Assembly: GCA_041494885.1 (NCBI GenBank)
Contig: JBGQBO010000003.1
Coordinates: 124,001-188,000 of the forward strand
Origin: JAIQFV01 sp041494885
GTDB taxonomy: Bacteria > Acidobacteriota > Terriglobia > JAIQFV01
Length of the DNA stretch: 64,000 nt
Direction: 5' to 3'
The notes below the pieces were generated by a model. The model made no database searches. It was not told where the DNA came from and saw nothing but the letters and a program-made list of their open reading frames with translations. Shown piece by piece: positions 8,420 to 15,846 of this stretch (the first letter of the stretch is position 1; every line of letters starts with the position of its first letter). The position numbers and the translations under genes were made by a program.

Positions 8420-8737
8420 GATGTTTACGCGGCCATGAAGATCCCCGTCCCAGGGAGATCGGACTGCTTGTGCCCCCCCTTTAAACCGGGCAGAGTAGAC
8501 ACCGTCCCGTTCCCCGGTCTATGTTTGACCGTGGCTAGGTTGATTGGGGGAAACCAAACCCGGTTTAAGTGGCGATCGACACAACCTGCTTTTTCGGATT
8601 GTCCTCCTTGCGCGTCGGTTGTGCTCGCGACCGATGATTTCCCCGTTGCGGCCCCGAACCAATCCGATCGGGATACCGCTCTCAGCGAGGTCCCTTCTTG
8701 CTTCGACGATGGCCTTGTACCCGAATTGATCGTCCAT
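8420..8737 (-). pseudogene. Decayed cytosine/nucleoside deaminase
   Basis: From the ATG at 8737 the minus strand encodes FGYKAIVEARRDLAESG, then IPIG and NGEIIGREHNRRARR. This matches the N-terminus of zinc-dependent cytosine/nucleoside deaminases of the yeast Fcy1 type. After about 8610 the match stops in this frame, which ends at 8519. It may continue in the next frame as AQGGQSEKAG and, further on, VSTLPG, which would mean a frameshift plus loss of the stretch carrying the zinc-binding HGE. No PCxxC motif is visible. It lies 17 bases after the threonine synthase stop and upstream of the deoxyribosyltransferase-like gene. I read it as an inactivated salvage gene; a sequencing error is possible but would not restore the missing motifs. 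Confidence 0.5.
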
Positions 8738-8753
8738 TCCCGAGTCCCGATCA

Positions 8754-9983
8754 TCAAAGGTTCAATTGCTTAACCGCTCCGAGGGTGGGCTCGATGATCG
8801 TTCCGGCGCCTGCGACTTTCATTGCGCTCGAGATGTCTTTCAAGCCGTTACCGGTCAACAGGCACACGATCGTCTCATCCGATTTCACGAGACCCTGGTG
8901 GGCTGCTTTTTTCAATCCGGCGTAGGCGGCCGACGCGGCAGGCTCGCAGAAAATTGCTTCGCCTCGCGCGAGTTCCGGTATCGCCGCGAGAATTTCATCG
9001 TCGGTCACGGTAAGGAAGGCACCGCCGGTTTCACGCACGGCACGGACGGCCCGCACACCATCACGCGGCAAATCGGCGCTGATGGAATCGGCGACAGTCT
9101 GCGCGTTCACGGGTGTGATTTGTTCTGTTCCCGTTTTCCACGCGTTATAGCACGCCGCCGAGCCTTCCGCTTGGATGCCCAGCAAGCGCGGCATCGTATC
9201 GATCCATCCCAGCATGAGCAAATCGCGCAGGCCCTTCCACACACCGCTGATGACATTGCCATCGCCGACTGAAACAAGGATCGTGTCGGGGGGCTCCCAT
9301 CCGAGTTGCTCGCACAGTTCAAGGGATGCGGTTTTCTTTCCTTCAACCGTATACGGATTGAAAGCCGTGTTTCGGCAATACCAGCCGAATTCCTTCGACG
9401 CCTCCAGGCAGAGATCAAAGGCCTGGTCGTATGTTCCTTTAACCAGGAGGACGCGCGCTCCGAAAATCAGCAATTGCGCGATTTTCGCCGGGGGTGCGGT
9501 TTGCGGCACGAAGATCACTGCCGGCATTTTCGCCGCTGCGGCCAGACCGGCGAGTGCCGCGCCCGCGTTGCCCGTGCTTGCGGTCGTGATGATTTTGACC
9601 CCCAGTTCGCGCGCTCGGGCGACGACGACGGCGCTCGCGCGATCTTTGAACGACGCCGTTGGATTGCGGCCATCGTCCTTGAAATACAAACGGCTCAATC
9701 CCAGTTGCGTGCCAAGGGTCGTTGAACGGTAGAGCGGGGTCCAACCAACGTGAACCGGGGGTGCGGATTCCCGCGCGTTGTCCAGCGGCAGGAGCGGGGC
9801 GTATCGCCACACCGAGAAGTCGGGAGAAGCGGTGATCGCACGAGGTGAAGTTAATTGGTTGATCTGACGGTAATCGAAAATCGTATCGAGAATGCCCTCG
9901 TCGCCGTGTTTCGGACACACGTAGGGCATGGTTCCCGGGTCGTACTCGGAACCACAGAGGATACATTTAAAATGATAGTTCAT
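8754..9983 (-). CDS. thrC: Threonine synthase-like PLP enzyme
   Basis: Fold-type-II PLP enzyme of 409 residues, best matched to threonine synthase (O-phosphohomoserine to threonine). It has an N-terminal zinc-ribbon-like stretch (FKCILCGSEYDP then VCPKHG), the PLP lysine in PTASFKDRAS, the phosphate-binding TASTGNAGAALAG, and SVGDGNVISG later in the large domain. The ATG at 9983 follows GGAGA closely; the TTG just before it is less likely. It is the last gene of a minus-strand block with carbamate kinase, two carbamoyltransferases and another PLP lyase. A catabolic lyase role, for example as a diaminopropionate or threonine lyase, should therefore be kept open beside the biosynthetic one. Confidence 0.8.
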   Translation of the reverse strand: MNYHFKCILCGSEYDPGTMPYVCPKHGDEGILDTIFDYRQINQLTSPRAITASPDFSVWRYAPLLPLDNARESAPPVHVGWTPLYRSTTLGTQLGLSRLYFKDDGRNPTASFKDRASAVVVARARELGVKIITTASTGNAGAALAGLAAAAKMPAVIFVPQTAPPAKIAQLLIFGARVLLVKGTYDQAFDLCLEASKEFGWYCRNTAFNPYTVEGKKTASLELCEQLGWEPPDTILVSVGDGNVISGVWKGLRDLLMLGWIDTMPRLLGIQAEGSAACYNAWKTGTEQITPVNAQTVADSISADLPRDGVRAVRAVRETGGAFLTVTDDEILAAIPELARGEAIFCEPAASAAYAGLKKAAHQGLVKSDETIVCLLTGNGLKDISSAMKVAGAGTIIEPTLGAVKQLNL

Positions 9984-10216
9984 CAAATCTCCAAATTCAC
10001 GTTGCAGGGTTCAAGTTGAAAGCGTGGAGCTGCGCGGACGTATCCCCGGGTCAGGCGGTCATGCGGATTCCGGGGGCCGACCTTCCATTGGAGAGACGCG
10101 CCGTCGATGGCAACGAAGTGCAGAAGAAGGGAAGGGTTTCGACGACTCTCATTTGAAGAGTTCCATCCATCCCGCATCACAGTGAGTTCGTCATGCGGGT
10201 TGCGGACGGAGAGACC

Positions 10217-11242
10217 CTACTTCCGGAAAATGTGCGTTCCGGTTTCCCCCCGCAGGGCGCGGCCGATGTTTTCGGGATTCGTGATGATCGCGTGTTTGCC
10301 GCCCGCTTCGAGAAACCACAGGATGGCCTGAATCTTGGGCGCCATCGAGCCTTTGGCAAAATGCGTTCCTTCGGCAAGGTATTGTTTCGCCTCGGCCATG
10401 CTCATCCGGTCGAGCCACTGCAGATTCGGCTTGCCAAAGTTGAGGGCCACCTTTTCAACAGCCGTCGCAATCAGGAACAAATCAGCTTTGACTTCCTGTG
10501 CGAGCAGACTGCTTGCGAAATCCTTGTCGATCACTGCCGCAGTGCCGCGATATTCGCCACGACCGACATCCACGACGGGAATACCGCCGCCCCCGACCGT
10601 GATGACGATGATCCCCTGCTTGAGTACGGCCTGAATGGTCTCGAGCTCGACAATTTCTTCAGGGAGAGGGGAGGGAACCACGCGGCGCCAGCCTCGTCCT
10701 GCATCTTCGACGACGCTCCACTCCATTTCAGTCTTGCGCCGCATCGCTTCGACTTCATCCATGAATCCGCCGATCGGCTTGGAGGGATTCCTAAACGCGG
10801 CGTCATGTTGATTCACCAGGACCTGTGTTATGATCGTCGCACAGCGTTTCTTGATGCGGCGATGATGCAACTCGTTCTGCAGTGCCTGCTGGAGCTCGTA
10901 CCCGATCGCCCCCTGCGTGTCCGCGCCACACACATCGAGGGGAACTTCATGCATGCCTTCGACCTTGGCAGCAATTTCGGAACGGCGCAGAATGAAACCG
11001 ACCTGCGGTCCATTCCCATGTCCGATCGCGACATCCCAGCCCTGCTCGATCATATCGGCGATGTGACGTGCGGTTTCACGCAACGCGCTCTCCTGATCCT
11101 CAACCGTCTGATGCTGTGAATCTTTGATCAGCGAGTTGCCGCCTACTGCAACGACCGCGAGCTTGCGTTTGGGCGCGCGCCTGGCAGATTTCTTTCCGGC
11201 TGACCGTCTGGTCTTCTTGATGACTTTCTTTTTCATGGCCAT
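10217..11242 (-). CDS. arcC: Carbamate kinase
   Basis: Interconverts carbamoyl phosphate plus ADP with carbamate plus ATP. In catabolic operons it makes ATP from carbamoyl phosphate. The 341-residue protein has the amino-acid-kinase fold: AVVAVGGNSLI near residue 30, then IGHGNGPQVG, TVGGGGIPVV, AVIDKDFASSLLA and the C-terminal FAKGSMAPKIQA, all standard for carbamate kinase. The first 27 residues are an unusual Lys/Arg/Ala-rich extension (KKTRRSAGKKSARRAPKRK) not found in typical 310-residue enzymes. The ATG follows AGGAGG by 9 bases, so the extension is probably translated. It lies 73 bases downstream of a carbamoyltransferase gene in the same orientation. Confidence 0.93.
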   Translation of the reverse strand: MAMKKKVIKKTRRSAGKKSARRAPKRKLAVVAVGGNSLIKDSQHQTVEDQESALRETARHIADMIEQGWDVAIGHGNGPQVGFILRRSEIAAKVEGMHEVPLDVCGADTQGAIGYELQQALQNELHHRRIKKRCATIITQVLVNQHDAAFRNPSKPIGGFMDEVEAMRRKTEMEWSVVEDAGRGWRRVVPSPLPEEIVELETIQAVLKQGIIVITVGGGGIPVVDVGRGEYRGTAAVIDKDFASSLLAQEVKADLFLIATAVEKVALNFGKPNLQWLDRMSMAEAKQYLAEGTHFAKGSMAPKIQAILWFLEAGGKHAIITNPENIGRALRGETGTHIFRK

Positions 11243-11314
11243 CGTTTGTTTCCTCCTGCAGCCGGTCCGCCGGTTGAATAATCGAATAGCTGGATCATCC
11301 GACGCTGCAACCGC

Positions 11315-12295
11315 CTAGCTCATGGTCAACGCCATGACCGCTTTTTGTACGTGCATGCGGTTTTCGGCTTCGTCGTATACAACTGAGTTGGGTCCATCCA
11401 TGACCTCGTCCGTTACTTCGATGTTGCGGTCGGCGGGGAGGGGGTGCATGTAGATGGCGTCGGACTTCGCCAGCTTCAATCGTCGTTCATCTGTAATCCA
11501 CGATGCGTACTTGCTGATGATTCGGGCCCCTTCCTTTTCGTCCGACGTGTGCACCATGGCCCCCCAGGATTTGGCGTAGACGACATCGGCGTCCTTGAAC
11601 GCCGCATCCATATCGTCCACGACCTCGAATCCCGTCCCGTATTTCCTCGCCTGGTCGCGGGCTTGATCCATGATCTCGGGCATCAGCTTGAACTCCGGCG
11701 GATGCGCAAGAACAACATCCAATCCGAAGCGCGGCATTTGCAGGATGAGCGACTGCGGGACCGACATCGGTTTCTGGTACGACGAGGCGTACGCCCAAGA
11801 GACCACCATCTTTCTCCGGCGCAAATCACGCCCCTTCTTCTCGATGACCGTCATCAGGTCAGCCAGAACCTGGAAGGGGTGGTAGATGTCGCACTGCATG
11901 TTCAGCACCGGCACGCGGGAATACTTCGCCACCTCGTTGATGTACTTGTTGCCGAGCTTCCAGTCCACGTGGCGAATCGCGATCCCGTCGAAGTAGCGGC
12001 CGAAAATCTCGCCGATTTCCTTTGGGGTGTCGCCGTGCGCAATCTGCGTCGCGCGTGATTCGATGAATGCACCGTGCCCGCCGAGCTGGGCCATCCCGGC
12101 TTCGAACGATCCGCGGGTGCGAGTACTTGAGAAAAAGAACATCATGGCAAGAACCTTGTCGCGGAGAAGCGCGTGCGGTTCGTTCAGGGCGCGCTTGCTT
12201 TTCATGTCGAACGCGACGTGAAGCACCGTTTCAACCTCTTCCCGGCTGAAATCGAGATCCCCGATGAGGTCACGGCCGTGCAGGAAAGTCTGCAT
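11315..12295 (-). CDS. Knotted carbamoyltransferase (YgeW / acetylornithine carbamoyltransferase group)
   Basis: Carbamoyltransferase of 326 residues. The carbamoyl-phosphate loop reads FFFSSTRTRGSFEAGMAQLG, and the second carbamoyl-phosphate histidine region is CDIYHPFQVLADL. The segment VVSWAYASSYQKPMSVPQS is close to that of YgeW, the putative carbamoyltransferase of purine and hydantoin degradation clusters. VVYAKSWGAMV and the C-terminal DEAENRMHVQKAVMA are like N-acetyl- and N-succinylornithine carbamoyltransferases. These belong to the knotted branch, not to classical OTCase. The ATG at 12295 follows AGGAGA by 8 bases; the frame extends upstream to 12391 without support. The second substrate is unknown. 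Position between an ATCase-like gene and carbamate kinase suggests it works as a phosphorolytic catabolic enzyme. Confidence 0.85.
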   Translation of the reverse strand: MQTFLHGRDLIGDLDFSREEVETVLHVAFDMKSKRALNEPHALLRDKVLAMMFFFSSTRTRGSFEAGMAQLGGHGAFIESRATQIAHGDTPKEIGEIFGRYFDGIAIRHVDWKLGNKYINEVAKYSRVPVLNMQCDIYHPFQVLADLMTVIEKKGRDLRRRKMVVSWAYASSYQKPMSVPQSLILQMPRFGLDVVLAHPPEFKLMPEIMDQARDQARKYGTGFEVVDDMDAAFKDADVVYAKSWGAMVHTSDEKEGARIISKYASWITDERRLKLAKSDAIYMHPLPADRNIEVTDEVMDGPNSVVYDEAENRMHVQKAVMALTMS

Positions 12296-12392
12296 TTGAT
12301 TGTCTCCTGTTGAGTTTTGTGGATGGAGCGTGCGTTCGCTCGGTGATCGGCTCGCCGGCGGACCAAGCAACCCCCTCGCATCCTTTGTCAAA

Positions 12393-13373
12393 TCATTCGA
12401 CAGCGCCCAAGACGAGGGCGAACAACCCCATCTTCAAGACGACGCCGTAGAATGCTTCCTGCCAGTAACGTGACCAGCGGGTGATGTCCACATCCGGCGG
12501 AATCTCGTCCATGCGCGGGAGCGAGTGGAGTAAAACCATATCGCTCTTCGCCTTGCTCATCAACAGTTCGCGCGTGATCTTGAAATTTGCCGGCGTGAGC
12601 GGTCTCTCCTTGGGGGCTTCTTGTCGCGACTGCGAATAATCGGCCTGAATCACCGGCTCGACCAGAATCACATCGGCATTCGCGATGGCTTCCTCGACGT
12701 GTTCGGCTTCGCTGAAGTTCAGCGCGTACTGTCGAAAATCCGCCTTGTACTCCTCCGGCATTCGCATATCAGGAGAGCTGGGGAAGAGCGCATTCGCGGG
12801 GGGCCCGACGAAAGTGACCGGGCAATCGAACTGTGTCAGCGCATATCCGAGGGAGTGCATCGTGCGCATTCGCATGTCACCCAGGGCGAGCCAGCGCAAA
12901 CCGTCAATTCGACCGCGTTCGCGCAGCACGGTGTAGAGATCGGTGAGAATCTGGGTCGGGTGTTCGCCCCAACCATCGCCGCCGTTGATGATCGGTACGG
13001 ACGACCATTTTGCGGCTTCATGCGGGGCCCCTTTCTGGAAATGGCGCATGGCGATCACATCGCCGTAGGACTCGAGCATCTTGACGGTGTCCTTGATGCT
13101 CTCCTGATAATAATCGCCGGCGCGTGTCATCTTCGCGTCTGCAAACCCGGTCACGTGTCCGCCGAGGCGGTGCATGGCGGCTTCGTGGGAAAGACGCGTG
13201 CGCGTGCTGGGCTGGTAGAACGCCGTCACGAGCGTCTTGTGTTTGAGCAGGTCGCTATTGCGGCGATCGCGCGCGATGGGCTCCAGACGTTCCGCAATTT
13301 CAAAGATGCGCAAGAACTCGCTCCGTTCGAATTCCTTCAGCGACAGGATGTCGCGACCGATAAAACTACGCAT
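12393..13373 (-). CDS. Aspartate-carbamoyltransferase-like protein with altered amino-acid site
   Basis: Second carbamoyltransferase of the block, also 326 residues but from the PyrB branch. It keeps the carbamoyl-phosphate site (YQPSTRTRLSHEAAMHRLGG and GGDGWGEHPTQILTDLYT), the RTMHSL segment carrying the Arg167 equivalent, and LHSLPRMDEIPPDVD near the C-terminus. Against E. coli PyrB from memory, the 80s-loop GKKGE is TRAGD here, and the TRVQ segment whose arginine and glutamine contact aspartate reads VEPVIQ. The bound amine may therefore not be aspartate. AAGGAGA lies 8 bases before the ATG. It begins 97 bases after the PLP lyase gene. A housekeeping PyrB role is possible but the neighbours point to catabolism. 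Confidence 0.8.
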   Translation of the reverse strand: MRSFIGRDILSLKEFERSEFLRIFEIAERLEPIARDRRNSDLLKHKTLVTAFYQPSTRTRLSHEAAMHRLGGHVTGFADAKMTRAGDYYQESIKDTVKMLESYGDVIAMRHFQKGAPHEAAKWSSVPIINGGDGWGEHPTQILTDLYTVLRERGRIDGLRWLALGDMRMRTMHSLGYALTQFDCPVTFVGPPANALFPSSPDMRMPEEYKADFRQYALNFSEAEHVEEAIANADVILVEPVIQADYSQSRQEAPKERPLTPANFKITRELLMSKAKSDMVLLHSLPRMDEIPPDVDITRWSRYWQEAFYGVVLKMGLFALVLGAVE

Positions 13374-13469
13374 GGTGAATGTCTCCTTGTGTTTGAGTGA
13401 ACCTTGTTTTGAACCGGGACCGCCCATCCTTCCACCCAGGCAGCCATTGAAACGAAGGCAGCGATACCA

Positions 13470-14927
13470 TCACGCACGACCGACCGTGTCGTTGAATTCA
13501 TTGATCAGCTTATCAAACTCCACCACTTCGTCTTCCAGCAGCTTCTGCCAGTACTCCGGATTCCACTGGGCATCCAGCTCCTCCACGGTTTTCCCCTGCT
13601 GCTCGACCCAGGTAAAGTACTTGAGATTGTGGATTGCCTTCCGTTCGTAGTGCGTCAGTTCCTTGTAGTGATCGATGCCCTGGTGCAGCAAAAAGGCCGT
13701 GTGGTCCTTCGCCGCATCGATGGCCGAATACTTCCCGCGTTCGTGTTCGAGTTCTTTGAGACGGGAACCATACAGCTCAACCGAGTCGGTGAAGATCGTA
13801 AAGACGACATCCTGCTCGTTGAGCTCGAAGTACTTCACCGTCTTGATGGACGCGAGCAGGTTTCCGATTGATGATATGCCAAGAAGCGGCAACATGGCCA
13901 CATCGGAGTCTGATATCCCCGCGGCCTCCATGTACTTCCGGCCGGCGGCCTCATTGAAAAGGCGCAGGACCCGCATGCAGTCCTCATCGTCGATTGCAGC
14001 AATGGCATCCGTATTCCGGACGTTGTGCACCCAGGGCACGTGCTTGTCACCGATCCCCTCGATGCGATGACCGCCAAAGCCGTTCATGAGCAGGGTCGGG
14101 CACTGGAGAGCCTCGCTCGCAACCACCTTGAGGTGGGGGAACTGCTTCTTCAGGTGATCACCGGCGGCAATCGTTCCGGCGGAACCGGTCGCCGAGATGA
14201 ACGCTGCGGCACGCTTCCCTTTCAGCTTCAAGCCATTGAAGGCTTCCTCGATCGCAGGACCCGTCACATTGTAGTGCCAGATCGGGTTGCCAAACTCCTC
14301 GAACTGGTTAAAGATGATGTTTGTTGGATCCTTTTTCAACTCCCAGCACTTATCGTAGATCTCCTTCACGTTCGATTCACAGCCGGGTGTCGCGATGACC
14401 TCAGCACCAATCTTCCTCAGCCACGTGAAGCGCTCCTTCGACATTTCTTCCGGCAGAATCGCGACTCCCTTGCATCCCAGAAGCGCTGAGTTGAACGCGC
14501 CCCCGCGGCAGAAGTTGCCCGTCGAGGGCCAGACGGCCTTGTTTTTCTCCGGGTCGAACTCGCCGCTCACCAATCGCGGCACGAGGCATCCGAAGGACGC
14601 CCCCACTTTGTGCGCTCCGGTGGGAAAGTACTTGCCGATCAGCCCGATGATGCGCGCCTTCACACCGGTGATCGCCCGTGGTATCTCGAGGTAGTTCACA
14701 CCGCCGTACAATCCCGACTTGACGTCATTCTTCCATGTGATGCGGAAGAGGTTGAACGGATTGACATCCCACAGTCCGACCTTGGGAAGTTTTTTCAGGA
14801 CCGCTTGCGGTACCAGACTCGGGTCCCTCATCTGCGCGAAGGTAGGAATGACGATATTCCGTGCCCGGCAGCGGGCGGCAGTTTTCTTAATGATGGATGG
14901 ATTGAATTTGTGGATGATTTGCGACAT
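13470..14927 (-). CDS. Fold-type-II PLP-dependent lyase-like enzyme
   Basis: Enzyme of 485 residues, longer than cysteine synthase (about 310) or diaminopropionate ammonia-lyase (about 400). The tryptophan-synthase-beta superfamily is indicated by FPTGAHKVGASFG (PLP lysine in the slot of the usual F-K-R segment), the phosphate-cradle-like ISATGSAGTIAAGDHLKK, and the C-terminal LLGISSIGNLLAS. An extra C-terminal region of about 100 residues is rich in charged and aromatic residues (ERKAIHNLKYFTWVEQQG). The ATG at 14927 follows GGGAGA; the longer frame to 14978 is unsupported. It is the first gene of the five-gene carbamoyl block. I cannot name the reaction; a beta-elimination producing ammonia and a keto acid would fit the context. 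Confidence 0.7.
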   Translation of the reverse strand: MSQIIHKFNPSIIKKTAARCRARNIVIPTFAQMRDPSLVPQAVLKKLPKVGLWDVNPFNLFRITWKNDVKSGLYGGVNYLEIPRAITGVKARIIGLIGKYFPTGAHKVGASFGCLVPRLVSGEFDPEKNKAVWPSTGNFCRGGAFNSALLGCKGVAILPEEMSKERFTWLRKIGAEVIATPGCESNVKEIYDKCWELKKDPTNIIFNQFEEFGNPIWHYNVTGPAIEEAFNGLKLKGKRAAAFISATGSAGTIAAGDHLKKQFPHLKVVASEALQCPTLLMNGFGGHRIEGIGDKHVPWVHNVRNTDAIAAIDDEDCMRVLRLFNEAAGRKYMEAAGISDSDVAMLPLLGISSIGNLLASIKTVKYFELNEQDVVFTIFTDSVELYGSRLKELEHERGKYSAIDAAKDHTAFLLHQGIDHYKELTHYERKAIHNLKYFTWVEQQGKTVEELDAQWNPEYWQKLLEDEVVEFDKLINEFNDTVGRA

Positions 14928-15014
14928 AGTTGGTCTCCCACATGAATTTATTAGAATTGTAATATCACGTTCGTGCATTCATCCGCTTGGCGGGCAGGTT
15001 GCCAGAGGCTGCGG

Positions 15015-15185
15015 CTACTTTCCATTGAGCACGTTCGCCGCCTTGATCGCACCCGCCATCTGTACGAAACCAGCCCCGTGGCGGAGATTGACGGAGATTG
15101 CCGTTCGGATCAAACGCTTATCGTAGGGAGTGCCGACTTGTGCACCACGGTTCGATGAAAGACGCGAGGAATGCGGTTCTGGCAA
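15015..15185 (-). pseudogene. Possible C-terminal remnant of a subtilase-like protein
   Basis: An open minus-strand segment bounded by stops encodes about 57 residues including KRLIRTAISVNL, HGAGFVQM and AGAIKAANVLNG. The order 'K-x-I-x-x-A ... G-A-G-x-V ... G-A-x-x-A-A' is what I expect at the very C-terminus of S8 (subtilisin-like) peptidases. No start codon with a ribosome site is present and no catalytic region lies upstream. It is either a gene remnant or chance. It sits just upstream of the PLP-lyase gene, in a region otherwise without coding signal (14928-15406). Confidence 0.3.
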
Positions 15186-15406
15186 TTATATGACTCGTCG
15201 GCAGATGCTCTACTCAGTGTGACGTGTTGTCAGTGACCAGCCAATCATCTCGTCCGGATTTTCCTCTTTGACAATGCAGACGGCAAATCTCGAACGTCAA
15301 GGCGGTGAACTATATCAAAAACGGCGTCAAGGTGTTGCAGGAATGCGGATATGTTGGGATGGCCCGTCAAGTCAAGTAGGAGAGAAACTGTCCCGAGCCA
15401 CGGCGT

Positions 15407-15769
15407 TCACCGGTTCCCCGACCGGATGTAATCATCTGTCCCGTTCACCCAGTCCCCTCGAACCGGGCTGAAGATGTCGAGGTCAATGGTATCCTCCAAC
15501 GCCTTGGCTGCATGAGGCACGTGGGAAGGGATGACCATGGACTCTCCCTTCCGGAGCACGATCGTTTGGTTGTTGATCTCAAATTCCAGGGCGCCGTCAA
15601 GGATGGAGGTGATTTGCTCGCTCTCGTGGGAATGCTGCGGCACGATGCATCCCTTCTTGAGTCGCACGATGGCCACCGTCAAGCGTTCGCTCGAAAGCAT
15701 CTGTCGGGTGAGCAGCGGGGTCAATTGCTCGACCTCGATATCGGTCCACTTTTTAATTTTGATGTCCAT
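15407..15769 (-). CDS. Single-domain cupin protein
   Basis: Small beta-barrel protein of 120 residues. Cupin motif 1 is visible as PQHSHESEQITSILDGALEFEI and motif 2 as PSHVPHAAKALEDT, giving the usual His/Glu/His metal ligands. A conserved ending DIFSPVRGDW is common in short cupins of unknown or sugar-related function. The gene follows uvrC by 78 bases on the same strand, with AAGGAGA some 14 bases before its ATG. Function cannot be set from the sequence; metal-dependent sensing or isomerisation are the usual roles for such proteins. Confidence 0.75.
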   Translation of the reverse strand: MDIKIKKWTDIEVEQLTPLLTRQMLSSERLTVAIVRLKKGCIVPQHSHESEQITSILDGALEFEINNQTIVLRKGESMVIPSHVPHAAKALEDTIDLDIFSPVRGDWVNGTDDYIRSGNR

Positions 15770-15846
15770 AGGATGAACTTAGATCTCCTTGGGAGTATTC
15801 GCACAAGTTGATGGCATGCGAGTCCACGGGTTATTGGAGAATATTC

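Noticed and set aside
9983..10180. Minus-strand 65-codon frame between carbamate kinase and the threonine-synthase-like gene
   Set aside because: In the right direction, but no ribosome site, random-looking composition and no motif. The gap is more simply a spacer.
10193..11119. Plus-strand frame opposite carbamate kinase
   Set aside because: Antisense to an enzyme with all its motifs intact; no ribosome site and no recognisable domain.
15260..15372. Plus-strand open stretch containing VNYIKNGVKVLQECGY and a TAG stop
   Set aside because: Looks briefly protein-like but has no start, no ribosome site and is too short to assign to any family.
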